Part shown: piece by piece, positions 35,124-46,019 of the stretch
Layout of the letters: each line of letters begins with the position of its first letter
Position numbering within the stretch: the first letter of the stretch is position 1
From: Streptomyces tuirus
GTDB taxonomy: Bacteria; Actinomycetota; Actinomycetes; Streptomycetales; Streptomycetaceae
NCBI RefSeq assembly: GCF_014701095.1
Contig: NZ_AP023439.1
Coordinates: 3,646,001-3,710,000, forward strand
Length of the DNA stretch: 64,000 bases
Direction: 5' to 3'
Notes under the pieces: model-generated
The model's database searches: none
Told to the model about the DNA's origin: nothing
What the model saw: only the letters and a program-made list of their open reading frames with translations
Made by a program: the position numbers and the translations under genes

Positions 35124-36638
35124 ATGCTGGACATCTCCTCACGAGTGCGTGTACATGTGGAGACACTGCTAGCGACGCAGAATGACATGGGGGTTTGCGA
35201 TGCTTTTGAGCAGTACGTACCGGTTGGAAGGCCGGACGCCATGAACGCTCCGCACCCTCCGAAAGTGGCCGGAATCGATTCAACGGTTCCGGCACCCGCA
35301 CACACTGTCGCGCCCGTGACGACGGGTTCGTCCCCGGCCGTCCCCGCACCTCCCCCGGCCCCTCCCGGCGCGGTGCTCCAGGACCGCCTCGCGGGCTGGG
35401 TCTCCGGCCTCACCACCCTGCACGAGCTCACCGAACGCCTGGCCCGCACGGCCACGCTCGACGAGGCGCTCCAGGAACTGCTGAGGGCCGGCGCCGCCTT
35501 GGTGGGCGCCCGGCGCGGACTCGTCGTCCTCGAACCGGGCGACGGACTCGGTCCGGACACCACCACCGGACTGGGTCTCGCCCGCGCCGATCTCGGCCAC
35601 ATCGAGACAGTGCCGCGCAGCGCCCTGTCCTACGGACGGATCCTCGATGGCCTGCCGGGCGGCGAGGGCGGCATCGCCGTACCCGACCTGTTCGCGGAGG
35701 AGGGACTCGATCCCCGCCACCGCGAGGTCGCCGCCCGCCTCGGCTACGCCGCCAGCTACGCCCTCCCCTTGGCCACCGACACCGCCGGCCGCCTCGGCGC
35801 CGTGGTGTGGCTCTACGACGAGCCCGCCGAACCGGGCGAGCGGCAGCGCCACCTGGCCGGCCTCTACACGCGCTACGCCGCCGAGCACCTGGCCCGGCTC
35901 CTCGAACTGGAACGCACGCGCACGTCCATGGCCACGATGTCCGACGAGCTGCTGCCCGCGCGGCTGCCCCGGGTCGCCGGCGTCCAGCTCGCCGCCCGGC
36001 ACCGCAGCGGCCCGCGCGGCGGCGGCGACTGGTACGACGCGCTGCCGCTGCCCGACGCCGCCCTCGGTCTCGCCGTGGGGTCCGTCACCGGCTCGGGCCC
36101 CAGCGCGGTCGCCGCGATGGGACGGCTGCGGGCGTCGCTGCGCGCCTACGCCGTGATGGAGGGGGAGGACCCGGTCGCCGTCCTGTCCGACCTGGAGCTG
36201 CTGCTGCGGCTGACCGAGCCGGCCCGCTCGGCCACCGCCCTGTTCGGCTACTGCGAACCGGCCGCCCGCAAGATCACGCTGGCCGGTGCCGGGCACAGCC
36301 CGCCGCTGCTGATCGGACAGCGCCGCACGGAGTTCGTGGAGACGTCCGTCTCCGCCCCGCTGGGCATGCTCGCCTGCTGGGAAGCGCCGAGCGTGGAGAT
36401 TCTCGCCGAACCCGGAGAGACGGTTCTGCTCTACACCGACGGGCTGCTGCACCGCACCGGCGAGACCACCGACCGCGCCTTCGCCCGGCTGCACACGGCG
36501 GCGGCCGGAGTGCCCCGGGCCCTGCGCGGCGACCCCGGCGCGATCGCCGACCACGTCCTGCGGAGCGTGCTGCCGGACGGGCTGGACGCGGCGGAGGGTG
36601 CGGAGGACGTCGTCCTGCTGGCGGTCCGCTTCGAGTGA
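35124..36638 (+). CDS. GAF-domain PP2C/SpoIIE-type phosphatase with degenerate metal site
   Basis: A 504-residue protein: N-terminal region (MLDISSRVRVHVETLLATQN), Pro/Ala linker, GAF domain (about 90-260), then a SpoIIE-like PP2C domain (about 280-504) with RGGGDWYDALPL, AGAGHSPPLL and LLYTDGLLHRTGE. The usual GDVxGHG metal motif reads GSVTGSG and the final DD motif is AEDVVLLAVRFE, so part of the Mn/Mg site is missing and activity may be weak or lost. Such proteins normally dephosphorylate anti-anti-sigma factors. Start chosen at ATG 35124; upstream codons look non-coding. Confidence 0.87.
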   Translation: MLDISSRVRVHVETLLATQNDMGVCDAFEQYVPVGRPDAMNAPHPPKVAGIDSTVPAPAHTVAPVTTGSSPAVPAPPPAPPGAVLQDRLAGWVSGLTTLHELTERLARTATLDEALQELLRAGAALVGARRGLVVLEPGDGLGPDTTTGLGLARADLGHIETVPRSALSYGRILDGLPGGEGGIAVPDLFAEEGLDPRHREVAARLGYAASYALPLATDTAGRLGAVVWLYDEPAEPGERQRHLAGLYTRYAAEHLARLLELERTRTSMATMSDELLPARLPRVAGVQLAARHRSGPRGGGDWYDALPLPDAALGLAVGSVTGSGPSAVAAMGRLRASLRAYAVMEGEDPVAVLSDLELLLRLTEPARSATALFGYCEPAARKITLAGAGHSPPLLIGQRRTEFVETSVSAPLGMLACWEAPSVEILAEPGETVLLYTDGLLHRTGETTDRAFARLHTAAAGVPRALRGDPGAIADHVLRSVLPDGLDAAEGAEDVVLLAVRFE

Positions 36639-36717
36639 CGCTCCTCGTCGCCCCGGGCCCGGTTCCACGCCGCCGTAGAGTGGACGGTGGTCCAGTGCCA
36701 TATCGAGGAGGATGACC

Positions 36718-38184
36718 GTGGCCGAGGAGCTCACACCGGCGACCCCGGACGAGAGCGAAGAGCCGATCAAGCAGCGGAAGAACGGACTGTACCCCGGCGT
36801 GTCCGACGAGCTTGCCGAGAACATGAAGAGCGGCTGGGCCGACACCGAGCTGCGCGACCTCGAGCCCATCCCCCAGGCCGCCGAGACCGCCGCCCGCCGG
36901 GCCGCGCTCTCCGCGCGCTTCCCGGGCGAGCGTCTGGTGATCCCCGCGGGCAACCTGAAGACCCGCTCGAACGACACCGAGTACGCCTTCCGCGCCTCCG
37001 TCGAGTACGCCTACCTCACCGGCGGCCGGCCCGACGAGAGCGCAGACGGCGTCCTGGTCCTGGAGCCCAAGGACGAGGGCCACGAGGCGACCATCTACCT
37101 CCTGCCGCGCTCCGACCGCGAGAACGGTGAGTTCTGGCTGGACGGCCAGGGCGAGCTGTGGGTCGGCCGCCGCCACTCCCTCACCGAGGCCGGGACGCTG
37201 TACGGCATCCCCGCCTCCGACGTGCGCGAGCTGGCCGGCGCCCTGCGCGAGGCCACCGGGCCGGTACGGGTCGTGCGCGGCTACGACGCCGGCATCGAGG
37301 CGGCCCTGACCGACAAGGTCACCGCCGAACGCGACGAGGAGCTGCGGGTCTTCCTCTCCGAAGCGCGCCTGGTCAAGGACGACTTCGAGGTCGGCGAGCT
37401 GCAGAAGGCGGTCGACTCGACCGTGCGCGGCTTCGAGGACGTGGTGAAGGTCCTCGACAAGGCCGAGGCCACCTCCGAGCGGTACATCGAGGGCACGTTC
37501 TTCCTCCGCGCGCGCGTCGAGGGCAACGACGTCGGCTACGGCACGATCGCCGCGGCCGGACCGCACGCCTGCACGCTGCACTGGGTGCGCAACGACGGGG
37601 CGGTCCGCTCCGGCGAGCTGCTGCTGCTCGACGCGGGAGTGGAGACGCACACGTACTACACGGCCGACGTGACGCGCACGCTGCCGATCAACGGACGGTT
37701 CAGCGATCTCCAGCGCAAGATCTACGACGCCGTGTACGAGGCCCAGGAGGCCGGGATCGCGGCGGTGAAGCCCGGCGCGAAGTACCGCGACTTCCACGAC
37801 GCCGCGCAGCGGGTGCTGGCGGAAAAGCTCGTCGAGTGGGGCCTTGTCGAAGGGCCTGTGGAGCGGGTGCTGGAGCTCGGGCTGCAGCGGCGCTGGACGC
37901 TGCACGGGACCGGGCACATGCTCGGCATGGACGTGCACGACTGCGCTGCCGCGCGGGTGGAGACGTACGTGGACGGCACGCTGGAGCCGGGCATGTGCCT
38001 CACGGTCGAGCCCGGGCTGTACTTCCAGACGGACGACCTCACCGTGCCCGAGGAGTACCGGGGCATCGGGGTGCGGATCGAGGACGACATCCTCGTCACC
38101 GAGGACGGCAACCGGAACCTCAGTGCGGCGCTGCCTCGGCGGTCCGACGAGGTCGAGGCGTGGATGGCCTCTCTCAAGGGCTGA
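36718..38184 (+). CDS. pepP: Xaa-Pro aminopeptidase (M24B, PepP)
   Basis: A 488-residue pita-bread metallopeptidase that removes N-terminal residues preceding proline. The N-terminal aminopeptidase-P domain (about 40-220) is followed by the catalytic domain with the dimetal ligands LLDAGVETHTYYTADVTRT (two Asp), GHMLGMDVHD (His), TVEPGLYF (Glu) and RIEDDILVT (Glu). ATG 36712 sits too close to GAGGAGG (36704-36710), so GTG 36718 is the better start. A TAGAGT -10 at about 36676 fits. Monocistronic and cytoplasmic. Confidence 0.92.
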   Translation: MAEELTPATPDESEEPIKQRKNGLYPGVSDELAENMKSGWADTELRDLEPIPQAAETAARRAALSARFPGERLVIPAGNLKTRSNDTEYAFRASVEYAYLTGGRPDESADGVLVLEPKDEGHEATIYLLPRSDRENGEFWLDGQGELWVGRRHSLTEAGTLYGIPASDVRELAGALREATGPVRVVRGYDAGIEAALTDKVTAERDEELRVFLSEARLVKDDFEVGELQKAVDSTVRGFEDVVKVLDKAEATSERYIEGTFFLRARVEGNDVGYGTIAAAGPHACTLHWVRNDGAVRSGELLLLDAGVETHTYYTADVTRTLPINGRFSDLQRKIYDAVYEAQEAGIAAVKPGAKYRDFHDAAQRVLAEKLVEWGLVEGPVERVLELGLQRRWTLHGTGHMLGMDVHDCAAARVETYVDGTLEPGMCLTVEPGLYFQTDDLTVPEEYRGIGVRIEDDILVTEDGNRNLSAALPRRSDEVEAWMASLKG

Positions 38185-38242
38185 GTGTTGTCTGGGGGGC
38201 GTGGGGGCTTGGTCGCGCCACGCGGCGGAGCCGCACAGGGAC

Positions 38243-39076
38243 TCAGCCCCGCGCCCCCGCAGGCTTGAGGGCGTCCAGGAACAGGGCGCCTGCCAGCAGG
38301 GGCCCGCTCCCCCTCGGGGACCAGGCTCGCCGGCGAAGGTCCGTATCGAGAACTCCCAGGGCCGCCGCCCCCGGCTCGGTGGCCGTACCGCCCGCTTGCA
38401 GGACACCCCGTGCTCCTGCCTGGACCTGCCGCAGGCCCACCGGACCGGCCGCATACAGCAGTTCCGTGTCCTGGAGGGTGGACATCACCGTGAGCAGGGC
38501 GTCCAGGCGGGCCTGGGGCTCGCTGGCGCCCTGGCTGCGGGCCGTGGCGAGGGCGGTCAGGGCGCGGCGGACGTGGGGGAAGCCGGCCCGGGCCTCTCCC
38601 CGCGCGCCGGCCGCGCCGTAGCGGGCCGACATCGTGGAGCCGCGCGAGGGGCGGCGTGGGGCGCGGCGGTCGGGGTAGGCGGCCAGCTGTTTGGCCAGGG
38701 CCGTGGTGTCGGCCGGACCGGCTTCCGGCCGCAGGGCTGCCGCCGCCACCAGCAGGCCCAGCGTCCACAGGGCGCCTCGGTGGCCGCCGCCCGCCAGCGC
38801 CACCGTGTGTTCGGTCGAGCGGCCGATCGCGCCCAGGTCGGCGCGGAGGCGGGCGCTGGGCTCGCCCGTGCGGCGGGCTGTGGCGGCCATGGCGATGAGG
38901 CCGGGGAGCAGTGCTCGGGCCGACCACCGCAGGGCGCTGTGGTCCCGGGCTGTGCGCTCCCGCGGGTCGGGCAGGCCCGGCTTGGGGGCCAGGGCCAGCT
39001 GACCGACCAGGGCGTCGACGGCGGCCTTCGCTAGTGCCTGGTCCTCACGGCCGTTCCCGTACTGCGTTCCCGTCAT
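38243..39076 (-). CDS. Triphosphoribosyl-dephospho-CoA synthase-like protein (MdcB/CitG family)
   Basis: A 277-residue all-helical protein with family motifs in altered form: KPGLPDPRERTARDH (compare KPGLVD...GAHxDM), GGGHRGALWTLGLLVAA (compare THKGAIFLLG) and GARGEARAGFP. The family makes the prosthetic-group precursor for malonate decarboxylase or citrate lyase. No such decarboxylase genes are nearby, so it is an orphan and may do another job. ATG 39076 is taken as start; an upstream ATG (39100) is possible. It diverges from the glycyl-tRNA synthetase gene. Confidence 0.75.
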   Translation of the reverse strand: MTGTQYGNGREDQALAKAAVDALVGQLALAPKPGLPDPRERTARDHSALRWSARALLPGLIAMAATARRTGEPSARLRADLGAIGRSTEHTVALAGGGHRGALWTLGLLVAAAALRPEAGPADTTALAKQLAAYPDRRAPRRPSRGSTMSARYGAAGARGEARAGFPHVRRALTALATARSQGASEPQARLDALLTVMSTLQDTELLYAAGPVGLRQVQAGARGVLQAGGTATEPGAAALGVLDTDLRRRAWSPRGSGPLLAGALFLDALKPAGARG

Positions 39077-39275
39077 GGGCCGGGAATGTAGGGGTGCCAC
39101 CCATGAGACGGATGGGTCCCGGCTGTGGGCCCCTTTCCATCGCCCCCTGGGGCACCTACTGGCCCTTCCCTCACACGTCCAACCGGTCGGTCAAGAAACA
39201 GCAGGTCAGCGGTAGTTGACGTATGAGATCATGGCCGACCTTGCCGGTCCGACTCGGGGAACAGGCGCGATCATC

Positions 39276-42269
<2,994 letters not shown>

Positions 42270-42287
42270 GGGCGCCGGTCCGGTCAC

Positions 42288-42333
42288 GGGCGGTGTTTCA
42301 CGTGAAACACGTGAAACACGTGAAACACCGCCC
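42288..42333. terminator. parS-containing hairpin after the glycyl-tRNA synthetase gene
   Basis: A 17-bp perfect inverted repeat (42288-42304 with 42317-42333) with a 12-nt loop between two convergent stops. The arms contain a full parS and extra half-sites. Confidence 0.7.
42294..42309. promoter_or_regulatory. parS site (perfect) plus two extra half-sites
   Basis: TGTTTCACGTGAAACA matches the ParB-binding parS consensus exactly. Two further CACGTGAAACA half-sites follow at 9-bp steps up to 42327. parS sites cluster around oriC in Streptomyces. Confidence 0.9.
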
Positions 42334-42347
42334 CGTCGTCGGGAGGG

Positions 42348-42812
42348 TCAGACCGCCATCAGCGGTGCGCCGGACCGCCACTTCAGGACCTTGTCGAAGC
42401 TCACCACGGCTCCACCCCGGCCCGGCTTGTTGCCGATGTGGACATGGTCGGCGAGCTCCTCGATGAGGCACAGCCCCCTGCCGTTCTCCGCGTCGGAGTG
42501 AGCGGGGCGGATCGGCGGGCGGGACCGGCCTGCGGGCGCCGCGGGGAAACCCGGGCCTGCGTCGGCGACCTCGATCCGGCACTTCTCGCCGTCGAGGTAG
42601 GCGGTGACCCGGTACGCCTCCGAGCCGGGGCCGCGCCCGGTGTCCCCGCCGTGCTCCACGGCGTTCGCGCACGCCTCGCTGAGGGCGACGGAGAGGTCGT
42701 AGGAGATGTCCGGGTCGACGCCCGCGGTCTCCATCGTGCCGATCAGCAGGCGGCGGGCGAGCGGCACGCTCGCAGCTTCGCGCCGCAGATGGAGTGACCA
42801 CCAGATGCTCAT
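42348..42812 (-). CDS. GHKL ATP-binding anti-sigma-like protein
   Basis: A 154-residue RsbW-type protein with N-box VALSEACANAVEHGGD, G1 box EVADAGPGFPAAP and G2 box ENGRGLCLIEELADHV. It would phosphorylate an anti-anti-sigma factor or hold a sigma factor; no partner gene is adjacent. ATG 42812 has AGGAGG 7 nt upstream. It converges with the glycyl-tRNA synthetase gene and diverges from a membrane protein gene. Confidence 0.88.
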   Translation of the reverse strand: MSIWWSLHLRREAASVPLARRLLIGTMETAGVDPDISYDLSVALSEACANAVEHGGDTGRGPGSEAYRVTAYLDGEKCRIEVADAGPGFPAAPAGRSRPPIRPAHSDAENGRGLCLIEELADHVHIGNKPGRGGAVVSFDKVLKWRSGAPLMAV

Positions 42813-43056
42813 GCTCCAGCCTCCTGGCTGCGGCTCGACATACCGATACGTATTGCCCTCCGTGCCCATGTGTAAGCGTGAAGTTGACGTGACGCCGCCC
42901 ATACGGCGGATGCGTGCTGGTCCTGATCGGTGTATGTGAGGGCAGACTTCGGCGCATCCGGGGGCACGCGGTGCCAGAGCGTGACGTTCCGGTCGTATGG
43001 CATCTTGTGGACCTGCCGCACGGGGCATGCGGGGCCAGTGCGATGATGAGCCCGCC

Positions 43057-43878
43057 ATGACTGCCCCCCACGCGCGCGCGACGCGCTCCGGACACACGCT
43101 CCGGATCCTGCGGGCCGCGGTGTTCGCCGCGGTCTGTGTCGTGCTGGCCGGGGCAGGTCACGCAGTCGCCTCCTGCGACGGCATCCCGCTGTGGACGCTG
43201 GGCGCCGGGTTCTTCGGGGTCGCCGCCGTGGCCGCTCCGCTGGCCGGGCGCGTGCGCTCGCTGGTCGGGATCACGGCACTGCTCGCGGCCGGTCAGACGG
43301 TGCTGCACACCCTGTTCGGCCTCGGCCAGCACGGTACGGCCGCCGTCACGTCCTCGGTGCCCGCGGGCGGGAGCGACGCCGCACTGATCCAGCAGGCCGC
43401 GCGATTCGCGTGCGGCACCACGGCGGCGGCGATCAGCCCGGTGCAAGCGCAGAAGATCCTCACCGACGCCCGGATCCAGCCGCCCACCCGGGCCCACACG
43501 CATCTGGCCGCGGACGCCGTCCCCGGCTCCGCCGCCTCGCTGTGGCCGTCCCTGCCGATGCTGCTCGGACACGTCCTCGCGGCGCTCGCCGCCGGCTGGC
43601 TGCTGCGCCACGGCGACCTGGCGCTGCTGCGGCTCACCGAACTGTCGGCGCAGGGAGTCACCGAGGGAGCGCTCATGCGCTCCCTGCGGGCCGCTCTCGC
43701 GCTGGTACGCGCCCTGCGCGCCGGGCTTCCGGGAGCCCCGGAGGCCCACCCGCGCCCGGCGCACACCGCCCGGCCCGCGCCCCCGATGCCGCGCACCACG
43801 GCACTCCAGCACTCGGTCATCCGTCGCGGCCCGCCGGCCTCCCCGGCTTCCGCAGCCGCACTCGCCCTCGCCGCCTGA
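43057..43878 (+). CDS. Integral membrane protein at the head of the copper cluster
   Basis: A 273-residue protein with about four hydrophobic segments (LRILRAAVFAAVCVVLAGAG, ALGAGFFGVAAVAAPLAG-type, LVGITALLAAGQTVLHTLFG, and SLPMLLGHVLAALAAGWLL), an exposed loop with one Cys (FACGTTAAAI) and a Pro/Ala-rich cytosolic tail. No family motif. Its place just before YcnI, Sco and PCuAC genes suggests a role in copper delivery, which is inference only. Confidence 0.75.
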   Translation: MTAPHARATRSGHTLRILRAAVFAAVCVVLAGAGHAVASCDGIPLWTLGAGFFGVAAVAAPLAGRVRSLVGITALLAAGQTVLHTLFGLGQHGTAAVTSSVPAGGSDAALIQQAARFACGTTAAAISPVQAQKILTDARIQPPTRAHTHLAADAVPGSAASLWPSLPMLLGHVLAALAAGWLLRHGDLALLRLTELSAQGVTEGALMRSLRAALALVRALRAGLPGAPEAHPRPAHTARPAPPMPRTTALQHSVIRRGPPASPASAAALALAA

Positions 43879-44043
43879 CGCGACGCGACCACCACCACTT
43901 CCGCCCCTCGGATGCCCGGGACTCCTTGCCGGAGCCCTGGATTCCTGGATCCCGCGGAGGAGGGGCCGCCGTCGTGCGGCACGCGCGTGGGCGCGCATCC
44001 CTCCTTCCTCATCCAGACCGACTCACAGCGGAGTGCTCCTTTC

Positions 44044-44787
44044 ATGAAGGCTTCCCGAATCGTCGCGGCCGGTGCCGCCGCCGGTGTCACCGTTCTCGCC
44101 CTGTCCGCCCCCGCCTTCGCGCACGTCTCCGTGCAGCCCGAGGGCACGGCTGCCAAGGGCGGCTACGCGGTCATCGACTTCAAGGTCCCCAACGAGCGCG
44201 ACGACGCCTCCACCACCAAGCTCGAGGTCAACTTCCCCACCGACCACCCGCTGGCCTCCGTCATGCCGGAGCCGATGCCGGGCTGGAAGATCGAGGTCAC
44301 CAAGTCCAAGCTGGACAAGCCGCTGGAGATGCACGGCGAGAAGATCACCGAGGCCGTCAGCAAGGTCACCTGGACCGCCGACGGCAAGGGGATCGAGCCC
44401 GGCTACTTCGAGAAGTTCCCGCTCTCGGTCGGCCAGCTCCCCGAGGACACCGACCAGCTGGCCTTCAAGGCCCTGCAGACGTACTCCAACAAGGAGGTCG
44501 TCCGCTGGATCGAGGTGCCGGAGAAGGGCAAGGAGGAGCCCGACAACCCGGCCCCGGTGCTGGAGCTGTCCGCCGCCTCCGAGGACGGGCACCACGGCGC
44601 TGCGTCCGATGACGACTCCGACGCCAAGTCGGCCGAGAAGGCCTCCACCCACACCGCCGCCGACGACTCCGCCTCCTCCGACGGCACCGACACCACCGCC
44701 CGCGTGCTGGGCATCGTCGGCATCGTGGTCGGCGCCGCCGGCGTCGCCTACGGCGTGCTCGCCGGGCGCCGGCGGTCCAACGCCTGA
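44044..44787 (+). CDS. YcnI-family (DUF1775) copper-binding membrane protein
   Basis: A 247-residue protein: signal peptide ending AFA, mature N-terminus HVSVQPEGTAAKGGYAV with the N-terminal His that YcnI proteins use to hold Cu(II), a beta-sandwich domain to about 175, an acidic/His-rich linker, and a C-terminal membrane helix (ARVLGIVGIVVGAAGVAYGV) with a basic end. Probably a cell-surface copper chaperone working with the following Sco and PCuAC proteins. GGAG precedes the ATG at 12 nt. Confidence 0.9.
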   Translation: MKASRIVAAGAAAGVTVLALSAPAFAHVSVQPEGTAAKGGYAVIDFKVPNERDDASTTKLEVNFPTDHPLASVMPEPMPGWKIEVTKSKLDKPLEMHGEKITEAVSKVTWTADGKGIEPGYFEKFPLSVGQLPEDTDQLAFKALQTYSNKEVVRWIEVPEKGKEEPDNPAPVLELSAASEDGHHGAASDDDSDAKSAEKASTHTAADDSASSDGTDTTARVLGIVGIVVGAAGVAYGVLAGRRRSNA

Positions 44788-44803
44788 CGCCGCTTCCGTT
44801 GAC

Positions 44804-44848
44804 GGCGCGCACCGGATCCCCGCCCCCTGCGGGGATCCGGTGCGCGCC
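44804..44848. terminator. 20-bp perfect hairpin between ycnI and sco genes
   Basis: GGCGCGCACCGGATCCCCGC and its exact complement flank a 5-nt loop, 29 bp before the sco start. It may separate transcription of the two genes or protect the sco mRNA 5' end. Confidence 0.75.
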
Positions 44849-44876
44849 GGGTCACCGACATCTGGGACATTTTTCT

Positions 44877-45530
44877 ATGCGCACCAAGACCTTCGCCGCG
44901 GCCGCACTCCTCGCCGCCGCCTCCCTCACCCTGACCGCATGCGGCAGCGGCGACGACAGCGACAAGCCCGTCACCGTGGTGTCGGAGGAGGCCGGTTCCG
45001 ACAAGGCCGCCACCGTCCTCGACAAGCCGTTCGAGAAGCCGGACCTGGTCCTCACCGACACGCAGGGCAAGAAGTACGACCTCCGCAAGGAGACCGCGGG
45101 CAAGCCCACGCTGATCTACTTCGGCTACACCCACTGCCCCGACGTGTGCCCGCTGACGATGAACAACATCGCCGTCGCCAAGAAGCAGCTGCCCAAGGCC
45201 GAACAGGACGAGCTGCGCGTGGTGTTCGTCACCACCGACCCCAAGCGCGACACCTCGGCCGGGCTGGGCAAGTGGCTCAAGGGCATCGACACCGAGTTCG
45301 TCGGTCTCACCGGCGACTTCGCGACCATCCAGGCCGGCGCCCGCACCCTCGGCATCTCCATCGAGCCGACGCGGAAGGACAAGAACGGCAAGCTCATCTC
45401 CGAGCACGGCACCCAGGTCATCGCCTTCTCCCCGAAGACCGACGGCGGCTACGTGCTCTACGGCGAGAACGCCAAGGTCGACGACTACACCAAGGACCTC
45501 CCCAAGATCATCAAGGGGGAGAACCCGTGA
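44877..45530 (+). CDS. sco: Sco/SenC-type copper chaperone lipoprotein
   Basis: A 217-residue lipoprotein (lipobox LTAC at residue 22) with a thioredoxin-like Sco domain. The copper-binding CxxxC is YFGYTHCPDVCPLTMNN (about 82-98) and the conserved His lies in SEHGTQVIAFSP. Sco delivers copper to the CuA site of cytochrome oxidase and, in S. lividans, feeds the copper-dependent morphogenesis route. The last codon overlaps the start of the PCuAC gene (GTGA). Confidence 0.93.
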   Translation: MRTKTFAAAALLAAASLTLTACGSGDDSDKPVTVVSEEAGSDKAATVLDKPFEKPDLVLTDTQGKKYDLRKETAGKPTLIYFGYTHCPDVCPLTMNNIAVAKKQLPKAEQDELRVVFVTTDPKRDTSAGLGKWLKGIDTEFVGLTGDFATIQAGARTLGISIEPTRKDKNGKLISEHGTQVIAFSPKTDGGYVLYGENAKVDDYTKDLPKIIKGENP

Positions 45531-46006
45531 GGCGGCGGCTCGGCCCGGCGGCCCTGGCCATAGCCGGAGCGCTGGCCCTGGCGGGCTGCGGCGGCTCCGA
45601 CTCGGCCGACTCCGGCGACAACGGCTCCGGGAAGGCGGAACTGTCCGCCGGTTCCGCCTACATGCCGCAACCGGTGTCCGGCGACATGGCGGCCGGCTTC
45701 CTCACCGTCACCAACAAGGGCGCTGCCCCCGACGAGCTGACCTCGGTCACCAGTGACATCGCCCGGCAGGTCACCGTGCACGAGACCGTCGACGGGGCGA
45801 TGCAGGAGGTCAAGAGCCTCAAGATCCCCGCGGGCGGCCGGCTGGAGCTGAAGAGCGGCGGCGACCACCTGATGTTCGAACAGCTGAAGAGCAAGCCGAA
45901 GGAAGGTCAGACGGTCTCCGTCGAGCTGCACTTCGCCCACTCCGGACCCGTGAAGGTCGAGATGCCGGTGAAGCCGGCGACCTACACCCCGAAGACCGGA
46001 CATTGA
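45527..46006 (+). CDS. ecuC: PCu(A)C copper chaperone lipoprotein (ECuC-like)
   Basis: A 159-residue lipoprotein (LALAGC lipobox) with the PCuAC fold. Copper ligands: VTVHETVDGAMQEV and GGDHLMFEQL, a close variant of the H(M)x10Mx21HxM motif, plus a Met-rich start AYMPQPVSGDMAAG. GTG start overlaps the sco stop by 4 nt, with GGGGGAG upstream. In S. lividans the equivalent protein passes copper with Sco. Confidence 0.9.
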   Translation: MRRRLGPAALAIAGALALAGCGGSDSADSGDNGSGKAELSAGSAYMPQPVSGDMAAGFLTVTNKGAAPDELTSVTSDIARQVTVHETVDGAMQEVKSLKIPAGGRLELKSGGDHLMFEQLKSKPKEGQTVSVELHFAHSGPVKVEMPVKPATYTPKTGH

Positions 46007-46019
46007 GGGAGGGACCCCT

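Noticed and set aside
39077..39275. Possible T-box leader for glycyl-tRNA synthetase
   Set aside because: No TGGNACCGCG core or specifier-like stem is seen.
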